Source: CAZFER01 sp964517495 (GTDB taxonomy: Bacteria; Hinthialibacterota; Hinthialibacteria; Hinthialibacterales; Hinthialibacteraceae). From it: 49,043 bases of DNA. Location of the stretch: NCBI GenBank assembly GCA_964517495.1, contig CAZFER010000048.1, positions 1-49,043 of the forward strand, in the 5' to 3' direction. A program made the translations under genes and the position numbers. This document shows, in pieces, positions 42,090-49,043 of this stretch (position 1 is the first letter of the stretch; each line of letters opens with the position of its first letter). Below the pieces are notes generated by a model. It did no database searches. It worked only from the letters and a program-made list of their open reading frames with translations, and was not told the origin of the DNA.

Positions 42090-43883
42090 TTATTTAAATT
42101 GTTCAGTTTTCGTTCCCTTTGATTTTGGTGATAACAACAATATTGGTTTGTTGATTTCTTTACAAATTGTCTCTATCTTTTTTAAATTGTTTCGAGTGAT
42201 GTGTAAGTTTTCGTTTGTTTGCATAAATCCTTGAACGATGACCCGGGTTGAACGAAGATTGATAATTTCCTGGCAGAATTGGGTTTGAAGTTTCGTTTTA
42301 TCTGACTCTGTTAATTTATCTCCCGAAGTCATTCGATTCAAAAAAGATAAAATGGGAAATGCATTTAAATAGCGTTGCTTGTAACGCGTAAGGCGGGAAA
42401 ATTCAACCACAAACACAGGTTTATGATGAACGGTTTGATGGTATAAGTGCAATCCACTCAGTTTTGATGGAGTAAAGGGGAGTTCTAAAACGCTGGTGTG
42501 AGGGCCGATGAATGTTTCAACTCTAGTGGAATAGTCTTCCATTCTGGGCCATCTCCATTGCGTTTCTATAAAAAAGAGAGCCGCCAGTGGAATGAGAATA
42601 ACCGTAGGTTGGAATTTGGGAAATCGATGCTGCAAAAACGATTGAAAACCAAGCAGCCCAATCATCACCAGTAAAATGAATCCAAGATAAGCAAAACGTG
42701 CAAAAACGCGAATTACCGTCAAAAAAGGGACAAATTCAAACAACGAAGCCGGTGCGAGAACGGGAAAGGTACCTATTTGAAGCACCCATTCATTGAATTC
42801 AAGCACAGGGCCAAGCGAAAGAACAAGGAACATAATAGCAAGGCTGAAAAGTATCCACGTTGTGCGCTTGTTATTTTTAAAGGCCAATCCACCGAATCCA
42901 AGAAATAAAATAATAAAACTTATGCCAGGATGAAAATAAAATTCACTGGAATTGAAAAGAGAAGCAAGCGGAAGTTTAAGCCAATCAATCACCCAGGGTG
43001 GAAAGAGCAAATGGAGAATATCCAACGACCAAAAGGCGGCGAATTTGGGATTGATTGGATCGATAAATACCTTTTGAAACGATAATGCGTTGGGCTTATA
43101 GAAATAGAAAAAAAGGGTGCATACAACTAATAATAGAGGGATGAAAATAGTTTTAATCAATTTGCTTAATGAGAAAGTATTTTGTTTGATTGGGAAATAA
43201 ACATAAAACATTCGTATTGACCAATACAGGCTAACATAGAGTCCATAATACCAATCAGTAAATAGTGCCAATAACCAGGCAAGGGTAAAACCAGCAATAT
43301 GCCTTTTTTGCATGGTTTGGATCATCCGTTCACAAAAATAAAATGCCAGAAATATCCATGCGGTTGAAAATAGATTCAAATGGATTTGATGGGCCCAACG
43401 ATAGGGGTTAAAGGCAGCGATGATGCCAACCAGGATGGAAAAGGGTTTATTCAGGTTAAACTGCCGTGCCCACAGGGCAGCAAACACCCCGGTTAAAAAA
43501 GTCCAGAACACAAATAATGTGTTATAGGCCACATTGGGGCCGAATAGCGCTGTGATAGGAGATGCCAATACCCCATTGGCGGCTGAAAGCGTATGATATC
43601 GCAAATCACACCCCCAGGGGGTAAAGATAATATCGCAATACAGGGGTGAGGTATGGCGGTCAAATATGGCATGATATACCCACCAAAGGTTCCAGAGATT
43701 GGTCCCCTTATCACCTACGGGCAGTTGGAACAAATGGCCTTGGGGATTCAAAATAATAGGATGGCATAATATCGCAGTGAGAATGGAAAAGATAAGAATG
43801 AATAACACGCCGTCCGAGTTAACTATTCGCCGGGAAATGTGGGAAGCCGCCGGAGTTGGTTTGTTTTCGTTTGTGCTAACCAT
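42090..43883 (-). CDS. Polytopic membrane protein, GT-C-like glycosyltransferase candidate
   Basis: A 597-residue protein with around eleven to thirteen hydrophobic segments. The N-terminal part reads PVGDKGTNLWNLWWVYHAIFDRHTSPLYCDIIFTPWG, a loop in the style of GT-C (GT39/ArnT-like) membrane glycosyltransferases, with an acidic residue after the first segment. The C-terminal 150 residues form a soluble domain (HTSVLELPFTPSKLSGLHLYHQTVHHKP). The family is not certain. It is divergent from a DUF2723-type gene whose start lies inside its first codons. The ATG has GAGG about 10 nt ahead; a GTG at 43808 would remove 25 residues and nearly remove the overlap. Likely role: transfer of a sugar in surface glycan synthesis. 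Confidence 0.7.
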   Translation of the reverse strand: MVSTNENKPTPAASHISRRIVNSDGVLFILIFSILTAILCHPIILNPQGHLFQLPVGDKGTNLWNLWWVYHAIFDRHTSPLYCDIIFTPWGCDLRYHTLSAANGVLASPITALFGPNVAYNTLFVFWTFLTGVFAALWARQFNLNKPFSILVGIIAAFNPYRWAHQIHLNLFSTAWIFLAFYFCERMIQTMQKRHIAGFTLAWLLALFTDWYYGLYVSLYWSIRMFYVYFPIKQNTFSLSKLIKTIFIPLLLVVCTLFFYFYKPNALSFQKVFIDPINPKFAAFWSLDILHLLFPPWVIDWLKLPLASLFNSSEFYFHPGISFIILFLGFGGLAFKNNKRTTWILFSLAIMFLVLSLGPVLEFNEWVLQIGTFPVLAPASLFEFVPFLTVIRVFARFAYLGFILLVMIGLLGFQSFLQHRFPKFQPTVILIPLAALFFIETQWRWPRMEDYSTRVETFIGPHTSVLELPFTPSKLSGLHLYHQTVHHKPVFVVEFSRLTRYKQRYLNAFPILSFLNRMTSGDKLTESDKTKLQTQFCQEIINLRSTRVIVQGFMQTNENLHITRNNLKKIETICKEINKPILLLSPKSKGTKTEQFK

Positions 43884-45534
43884 CTTTGCTGTGCCTCAAT
43901 ATCTGGTGTGGGGTGATTCCCCCGAATTGGCCGGAAGCGCATGGGTTTTGGGAATTCCACATCCAACTGGTTATCCATTATATATGGTATTGTTGCGTGC
44001 ATTCCAATGCCTGCCGCTTGGAAGCGTAATTTTCCGCGCCCATCTTTTTTCAACACTATGCTCAGCACTTACCGTATCCGTGTTATATATAACCATCAAA
44101 CAACTTATAAAAGATAGCGATTCTGATTGGATCGCTAAAAAATCTGCATTTTTAACCGCTATTGCCTATCATCTGACGCCGGTGGTGTGGGATCAAGCGG
44201 TTGTGGCTGAAGTTTACGCGCTTTTTGCCTTGTTGTTCGTCCTCACGCTCTATTTTCTGATTCGATTTATTCAAAATCCTCATCATCGACTTTGGCCGAT
44301 AACGCTTCTATTAGGCCTTCAAATGGTCCATCATCGTTTGGCTATTTTTTTGATCTTCTTCACGATAATTATCCTCCTCATCCGTTGCTCCTCTCGATTA
44401 TCTCGATGGGCGCGATTATCCAGGATAGATCATAAGCCTGATTTTTCGAAATCGTTATTCAAGGCGTTTATTGCATTTATTCTTCCCCTTTTGTTTCTGA
44501 TCTATTTTCCACTACGGGCCATGATGGATCCACCCATTAACTGGTTTGATCCGGATTCATTATCCGGTTTTTGGGCTTTAATTAGTGGTGGTCAATTTTC
44601 AACAATCGCTACACGGGGATTTGTGCTGTTTTTCTATCATTTCGAATTGGGATATGTGATAAAGATGTTTTCCCTAGCTATTGCCTGTTATGGACCGCTT
44701 GCCCTGCTAATTCTTTGGGGATTTTATCGATTGATTTTAAGAATTACTTGGTTGGGAGCATTTAATCTTTGCTTGTTTTTGGTTTATCAGGGTTTTTTTA
44801 TGATCTATCGAACCGGTGATTGGCAGGTTTTCTTGCTGCCATCCATTCTTCTATTAACGCTTCCATGTGCTGTGGGATTGGCGGATGCACTAAAAGGACT
44901 GGCAAGAACGGACATCAGACCTGCAATACGATATGTAGCTTATGTGGGTTTGATTGCTTTGGCTTTATTCCCCATGTGCCTCTCGTTTAATACACGTGAT
45001 TATGGTTATCCCATGACGATGGAACCAATTTCTGCACGATATCAACGAGCGAACGATACGTCGGCATTGGATTATGCCAATGGGGTGTGGGAATATACTC
45101 AACCAGGACAGCCCATCATAACTGGTTTATATGAAAATACCGCCGATAATGAATATTTTCCCCTTTTGTATCAGCAAGTCGTGGAAGGGCGTGGTAATGA
45201 TTCAACCATTATTGGGGCTGGTTTTTTGTTTTATGATTGGTATCGCGAGCAGATTAACCGCCAAACATCATTGGATTTACCAATGAACAATGATCAACTG
45301 TTGCCTTCCCGCCAGGCGTGGCTGGATGAAACCTGGCGCACTGTGGTGAAACCTCTTTTAAATGAAGGGCCTGTGATTGTTACCACCCAGCATATTCCAC
45401 GGGGTTGGTATGGCAAGGCAAATATACAAGAATTGAGAAGAATTGAAATTGACCGGGGCGCGGTCCCTTATCCTTATTTACCTTACGTGCCCAGTGGATT
45501 TATCTATCAGATTGAAAAGAAAGAAGTCGAATGA
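43798..45534 (+). CDS. DUF2723-type membrane protein (protein O-mannosyltransferase-like)
   Basis: A 578-residue integral membrane protein with around eleven hydrophobic segments. The conserved N-terminal motif is VWGDSPELAGSAWVLGIPHPTGYPLYMVL, the DUF2723/GT-C signature with the acidic Asp-Ser-Pro-Glu, and the soluble C-terminus is aromatic-rich. Related proteins are thought to use lipid-linked sugar donors; the acceptor is unknown. The frame is open back to 43699, but the first 33 codons run antisense to the divergent gene; the ATG at 43798 (or 43783) is better. The stop codon overlaps the next start by 4 nt (ATGA), so the O-antigen-ligase-like gene is translated in coupling. Confidence 0.85.
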   Translation: MNNTPSELTIRREMWEAAGVGLFSFVLTIFAVPQYLVWGDSPELAGSAWVLGIPHPTGYPLYMVLLRAFQCLPLGSVIFRAHLFSTLCSALTVSVLYITIKQLIKDSDSDWIAKKSAFLTAIAYHLTPVVWDQAVVAEVYALFALLFVLTLYFLIRFIQNPHHRLWPITLLLGLQMVHHRLAIFLIFFTIIILLIRCSSRLSRWARLSRIDHKPDFSKSLFKAFIAFILPLLFLIYFPLRAMMDPPINWFDPDSLSGFWALISGGQFSTIATRGFVLFFYHFELGYVIKMFSLAIACYGPLALLILWGFYRLILRITWLGAFNLCLFLVYQGFFMIYRTGDWQVFLLPSILLLTLPCAVGLADALKGLARTDIRPAIRYVAYVGLIALALFPMCLSFNTRDYGYPMTMEPISARYQRANDTSALDYANGVWEYTQPGQPIITGLYENTADNEYFPLLYQQVVEGRGNDSTIIGAGFLFYDWYREQINRQTSLDLPMNNDQLLPSRQAWLDETWRTVVKPLLNEGPVIVTTQHIPRGWYGKANIQELRRIEIDRGAVPYPYLPYVPSGFIYQIEKKEVE

Positions 45535-47333
45535 CAACACCCAACACGATTGATTGGCGGCGCATGGAGCGCTTTCTGGCCTGCGTCATTCTGACAACCA
45601 CTCCGTTGATTATTTCGCAGACCACGGTTGATTCATTTTTGCTACCCAAATATGTTTGGCTCGCCCTATTAACATCGGTTTGGATAGGATTAAATGTCGC
45701 TCAAACGGATACTGCTTCTAATTGTCCCTCCCCCCTGGATAAGCCAATTGCATGCCTACTGGCTGTTTCGTTGCTTTCCTTATTGATCGGTTACCAAACC
45801 CCATTGCAATGGCGGGCGTTGGGCAACCTGTTTATGTTTGTGGTGTTGTTTTATGCATTTCGCCGCTGCTGGACGATTGGTTTATCGGCCAAAATGATTC
45901 TTGGAATAATCGCTTTAGTTTCAGTGGCGGTATCGGTTTATGGATTGTTGCAAGATTACGGGATTGACTTTACTCGCTTGCAAGGTGGCAAGGGTGACTG
46001 GCGGTTTAAGGTGGTTGCCACGCTAGGGAATCCAAACTTTCTCGCTGGTTTTCTGGCGATTAGCCTACCCTGCCTGCTGGGGTATGTGATAAGGCCAATC
46101 AAGCGGTTTACCTTTCTTACAGCAATTGAATTGCTAATTGTATATATTGTTATTTTGCTTATCACTGCCTGTTTGACCGTAACCTTTAGTGTGGGGGCCG
46201 CAATCGGTTTAGTGGGGGCAATCGTTATGGGAATATTGTCTTCCTTTTATTTGTATCGTACGGTTCAGTTGCTAAAGATACGTACATTTATTCTTATCAT
46301 TGTTATGGGAACGGCAACTGGCTGGTATATGCTGGATAATCCCTATAACAGCCACGGGGGGTCGTTGTATAAAGAAGCAAAAGCCTCGCCCGCATGGTTC
46401 TCCGGGATGGGAGCACGGTTGTTCAATTGGAAAACCACACGCTTGATGATTAATGAGAACCCAGTTTGTGGGATTGGATTTGGCAACTACCTGACCGTGC
46501 ACGAACATTATCAGGGGCTTAACTACAGTATTCAGGGCAATGCCCATGATCGTTCCTATGTAATTCCGGTCGATCAACCCCATTTTCAATTATTGGAAAC
46601 AGCGTCGGAATGCGGTCCACTGGGGGTGTTGGTTTTATTTTGGCTGTTTTGGGTATGGAATCAGGCAGCATTGAGAACCATTCGTGAGGAGAAACAAAAC
46701 CTTTGGTTTGCCTGGGGAAGTTATTTGGGAGTATGGGTGGCGATAATTCATTCCTTCTCGAGTTTCCCTTTTCACCTTCCCGCCAGTTCGCTGATGGTGG
46801 TAGTGTTGGCCTCATATCATGCAAGATCTTACGCAAAACAGCAGTATCATTCCTCGTTCTATCGATGGCTTAAGCGGTTGGTGTTGCTGATAATGGCTGT
46901 CCACTGTATTGCAAGCATCATGCAATTTTATGGGAACAAATACCTGCGGCTTGGGTATGAATCTCAAGGGTACAATTCTGTTCATTTTCTTGAAACAGCA
47001 CGACGGTATGATCCCTTCTCCCACCAAATTCATTATACACTGGGTATACGCTATGCCTCGTTAGGGTGGTATGAACGGGCTATTGAGTCGTTAAATAAAG
47101 CCATCACCCTGCAAGAGGATTTAAATGCCCATGAATTGTTGTGTCAAATATATTTGGACCGCAATGAAATCAATAAAGCGATTGAAGAAAAACAGCGCGT
47201 TGTGGAATTGAATCCCGTTTATCCCGGCCATCATCGTGAACTGGCGCAGTTGCTTCGAAAAACCGGTCAGGTGGAAAAGGCACAAATCCACGAAAAAAAA
47301 GCCAAACGCTTGGAATCCCAATTACAGGAATAA
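45531..47333 (+). CDS. O-antigen ligase-like membrane protein with C-terminal TPR
   Basis: A 600-residue protein: eleven to twelve hydrophobic segments occupy the first 470 residues, and the rest is a soluble TPR-type region. The WzyC/O-antigen ligase signature region is GTLGNPNFLAGFLAISLP-like (VATLGNPNFLAGFLAI) together with a large loop NENPVCGIGFGNYL and a DQPHFQLLETASECGPLGVLVLF segment, where bacterial ligases and Wzy polymerases keep Arg and His residues. TPR motifs are around YTLGIRYASLGWYERAIESLNKAITL and EKQRVVELNPVYPGHHREL. It probably joins or polymerises a surface glycan or glycosylates a pilin-like protein. Overlapping starts with the DUF2723 gene show joint synthesis. Confidence 0.86.
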   Translation: MTTPNTIDWRRMERFLACVILTTTPLIISQTTVDSFLLPKYVWLALLTSVWIGLNVAQTDTASNCPSPLDKPIACLLAVSLLSLLIGYQTPLQWRALGNLFMFVVLFYAFRRCWTIGLSAKMILGIIALVSVAVSVYGLLQDYGIDFTRLQGGKGDWRFKVVATLGNPNFLAGFLAISLPCLLGYVIRPIKRFTFLTAIELLIVYIVILLITACLTVTFSVGAAIGLVGAIVMGILSSFYLYRTVQLLKIRTFILIIVMGTATGWYMLDNPYNSHGGSLYKEAKASPAWFSGMGARLFNWKTTRLMINENPVCGIGFGNYLTVHEHYQGLNYSIQGNAHDRSYVIPVDQPHFQLLETASECGPLGVLVLFWLFWVWNQAALRTIREEKQNLWFAWGSYLGVWVAIIHSFSSFPFHLPASSLMVVVLASYHARSYAKQQYHSSFYRWLKRLVLLIMAVHCIASIMQFYGNKYLRLGYESQGYNSVHFLETARRYDPFSHQIHYTLGIRYASLGWYERAIESLNKAITLQEDLNAHELLCQIYLDRNEINKAIEEKQRVVELNPVYPGHHRELAQLLRKTGQVEKAQIHEKKAKRLESQLQE

Positions 47334-47404
47334 CACTATATTGCTTTGCGGGATGTTACATGTTATTCTAATCATATAAACAATTTAAGAATGGAGGCGA
47401 TCTT

Positions 47405-48712
47405 ATGGAACTAAGATTGGCTTATGGAAAAGAAGGTCTCCCGGTGCGTGTGCCGGATTCAAATATAGCAGGTGTGGTGCATATGAAAGCGGCGGAGCCG
47501 TTGCGTGATCCCAATGCAGCCATTCGGCAAGCGTTAGAGCAGCCGATCCAGTCACCTCCCCTGGCAGAAATCGCCAAAGGGCGGGAATCGGCGGTAATCG
47601 TCATTTCCGACATCACCCGGCCCGTTCCCAATAAGATTATCCTCCCAGCCATGTTAGAGACACTCGAGTCTGCAGGCATCGCTAGAGAAAAAATCACCAT
47701 TTTAATTGCCACAGGCATCCATCGTCCCAATTTGGGCGAGGAACTGGTGGAATTGGTGGGTGAAGAGGTCGCCAGGAATTACCGTGTCGAAAACCACTAT
47801 TCGGAAGATCCGGATGCCAACCAATATGTAGGCGAAATCGATGAAGGCATCCCGGTTTATATCGATAAACATTACCTTAACGCCGATTTAAAGATTTTAA
47901 CCGGCCTGGTTGAATTGCACTTGATGGCCGGTTTTTCCGGTGGACGCAAGGCAATCCTGCCGGGCATTGTCTCGCTGGAAACCATGAAGCACATGCATGG
48001 CTACCGCATGATCCAAAAGGATGAGGTTTGCAATGGACGCCTGGTTGGAAACCCCTTCCACGAAGGAGCCGTGCAAGTGGCGCGCAAGGTTGGTGTTGAT
48101 TTTATTTTGAATGTTACCCTCGATGAACAGCGAAAGGTTACCGGTGTTTTTGCCGGTGAGTTGGAAGCCGCCCATGAACAAGCCTGCGCGTTAATTGAGG
48201 ATTGTGTCGTGGTGGAAATCGAAGAAGAGGCCGACATCGTGCTGACCTGCGGTGGCGGGTATCCACTCGATAAAACCCTTTATCAGTCCATTAAAGGGCT
48301 GGTCGGTGCACTTGAAGGTGTCAAAGAGGGGGGAACGGTTATCCTGGCAGCCAAAAATGAAGAAGGGGGCGGGAGTAAAGATTTCGTTGATCTGCTGCGC
48401 CGATTAAAGGATCCCGCGGACTTTTACCGCTTAACCATGGAGCCTAATTATATCGCCAAGGATCAATGGATGATTCAGGAGATGGTGAACGCCTTTCACC
48501 GCTGTGAAATGTTATACTACTGCGATGGAATCAGCGATGATGACCTGCGTGATTTCCTCATCACCCCCATCGATTCCCTGCAGGCAGGAATAGAACAAGC
48601 CCTAAAACGGCATGGAGAAAACGCCCGAATCCTGGTCATCCCCGAAGGCCCCTATGTCATCCCCAAAACCCGCACCCCGGTGACGGGCTTGTATTCGTGG
48701 CAGACGGTGTGA
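47405..48712 (+). CDS. larA: LarA-type nickel-pincer racemase/epimerase
   Basis: A LarA-family enzyme of 435 residues, which in lactobacilli racemises lactate with a nickel-pincer nucleotide. Key positions are kept: ATGIHRP (His106), GLVELHLMAGFSGGRKAILPG (His172, Lys182) and KHMHG (His196/198), nearly in register with His108, His174, Lys184 and His200 of L. plantarum LarA. GGAGG (47393-47397) lies 7 nt before the ATG. The cofactor genes larB, larC and larE are not in the window. Many homologues act on other 2-hydroxy acids, so lactate is not certain; a sugar acid or related substrate is possible. It is a single-gene unit with a hairpin 140 nt downstream. Confidence 0.9.
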   Translation: MELRLAYGKEGLPVRVPDSNIAGVVHMKAAEPLRDPNAAIRQALEQPIQSPPLAEIAKGRESAVIVISDITRPVPNKIILPAMLETLESAGIAREKITILIATGIHRPNLGEELVELVGEEVARNYRVENHYSEDPDANQYVGEIDEGIPVYIDKHYLNADLKILTGLVELHLMAGFSGGRKAILPGIVSLETMKHMHGYRMIQKDEVCNGRLVGNPFHEGAVQVARKVGVDFILNVTLDEQRKVTGVFAGELEAAHEQACALIEDCVVVEIEEEADIVLTCGGGYPLDKTLYQSIKGLVGALEGVKEGGTVILAAKNEEGGGSKDFVDLLRRLKDPADFYRLTMEPNYIAKDQWMIQEMVNAFHRCEMLYYCDGISDDDLRDFLITPIDSLQAGIEQALKRHGENARILVIPEGPYVIPKTRTPVTGLYSWQTV

Positions 48713-48853
48713 AGGCCGACTTTACTTTTGTTACCAATTTCATGCTTTACATGAACCACGTTATAGGCGTCAGAAAATTATAAGAGATAGTGAAGAGAAT
48801 CCGTTAAACAAAAATTTGTTGTTTATGTGTCTGATAAAATTTTTTCATAATTA

Positions 48854-48881
48854 CGGGCTTTCAGCAATTGCCGAAAGCCCG
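48854..48881 (+). terminator. Hairpin terminator downstream of larA
   Basis: CGGGCTTTC (48854-48862) pairs perfectly with GAAAGCCCG (48873-48881), a 9-bp stem with a 10-nt loop. The following sequence GTTATATTTAATT is T-rich but broken. It is the most likely end of the larA transcript. Confidence 0.65.
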
Positions 48882-48993
48882 GTTATATTTAATTGGCACG
48901 GCCTACATCGCCCTTCAGAGCGGGTCGGTCGCGCAATTATATTCTATATTTAAATCACATATTTTCAGAATAATATTATATAAGGCTCTGGAG

Positions 48994-49043
48994 ATGACAC
49001 GGCGTGAGATCAAAGAAAAACTCAAAAATCTCTTGCTTCGCGA
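48994..49043 (+). CDS. Start of an unidentified gene, cut by the right edge
   Basis: An ATG with AAGG at 48982-48985 (8 nt spacing) opens a clean frame that reads MTRREIKEKLKNLLLR to the edge. The amphipathic, charged helix could begin an acyl-carrier-type or many other proteins, but 16 residues are not enough to name it. It follows a hairpin terminator and an AT-rich spacer, the expected place for a new transcription unit. Confidence 0.45.
   Translation, partial: MTRREIKEKLKNLLLR

Noticed and set aside
1..49043. CRISPR arrays, tRNA or rRNA genes
   Set aside because: No regularly spaced repeats and no cloverleaf or rRNA-like sequence were seen by reading; a covariance search would be needed to exclude weak tRNAs.

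Overview
The window is an ordinary-density chromosomal segment (about 44 protein genes on both strands, roughly 40-45% GC by eye) from a Gram-negative-type bacterium. Envelope evidence: a membrane-anchored lytic transglycosylase, a GspG-like pseudopilin-type protein, a lipoprotein solute receptor (TctC), and an O-antigen-ligase-like protein next to GT-C-like membrane glycosyltransferases. The mix of a bacillithiol-type deacetylase, a secreted ADP-ribosylglycohydrolase-fold protein, a very large secreted glycosidase-like protein, Gfo/Idh/MocA and LarA-like enzymes, and c-di-AMP synthesis suggests an uncultured candidate phylum near Planctomycetota, Sumerlaeota, Hinthialibacterota or Poribacteria. 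That placement is inference; there is no rRNA or tRNA here to test it.

Layout. 1-5.3 kb: recN (cut by the left edge), a lytic transglycosylase, an AT-rich 0.6 kb gap with a perfect 18-bp palindrome, two small minus-strand proteins, and a PtsN-like EIIA. 5.3-12 kb: a flippase-like LPG-synthase-type membrane protein, a sugar-type oxidoreductase, bshB1, a methyltransferase, RNase G/E, a hairpin-rich REP-like spacer and an ICMT-like methyltransferase. 12-18.4 kb: an exported ADP-ribosylglycohydrolase-fold protein, a zinc-ribbon protein, a 1060-residue exported glycosidase-like protein and a UPF0175/DUF3368 toxin-antitoxin pair with a shortened toxin. 18.5-23.7 kb: a MASE1 sensor-like protein without an output enzyme, a two-gene sulfotransferase-like plus class IV aminotransferase-like module, pepA and a decayed Rpn/DUF4351-type gene. 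23.8-31.5 kb: a tctCBA operon, glucokinase, queG and small proteins. 31.5-35.4 kb: a minus-strand operon orf541-sixA-recF-HAD. 35.5-41.8 kb: ftsH, folP-cdaA-cdaR-pdxJ and rpe, with two inverted copies of an approximately 110-bp GC-rich hairpin element bracketing the folP-to-pdxJ block. 42-48.7 kb: three large membrane proteins for surface glycan assembly, then a LarA-type racemase. A probable new gene starts at the right edge.

No CRISPR array, complete transposon, prophage or dedicated defence island was seen. The strongest unusual signals are the aminotransferase-like protein with no lysine at the expected PLP position, translationally coupled to a sulfotransferase-like gene; the inverted pair of dispersed hairpin elements; the HAD protein with Asp-to-Glu changes in two catalytic motifs; the MASE1 protein ending in a Cys4 tail; and the conserved-looking 541-residue orphan in the recF operon.
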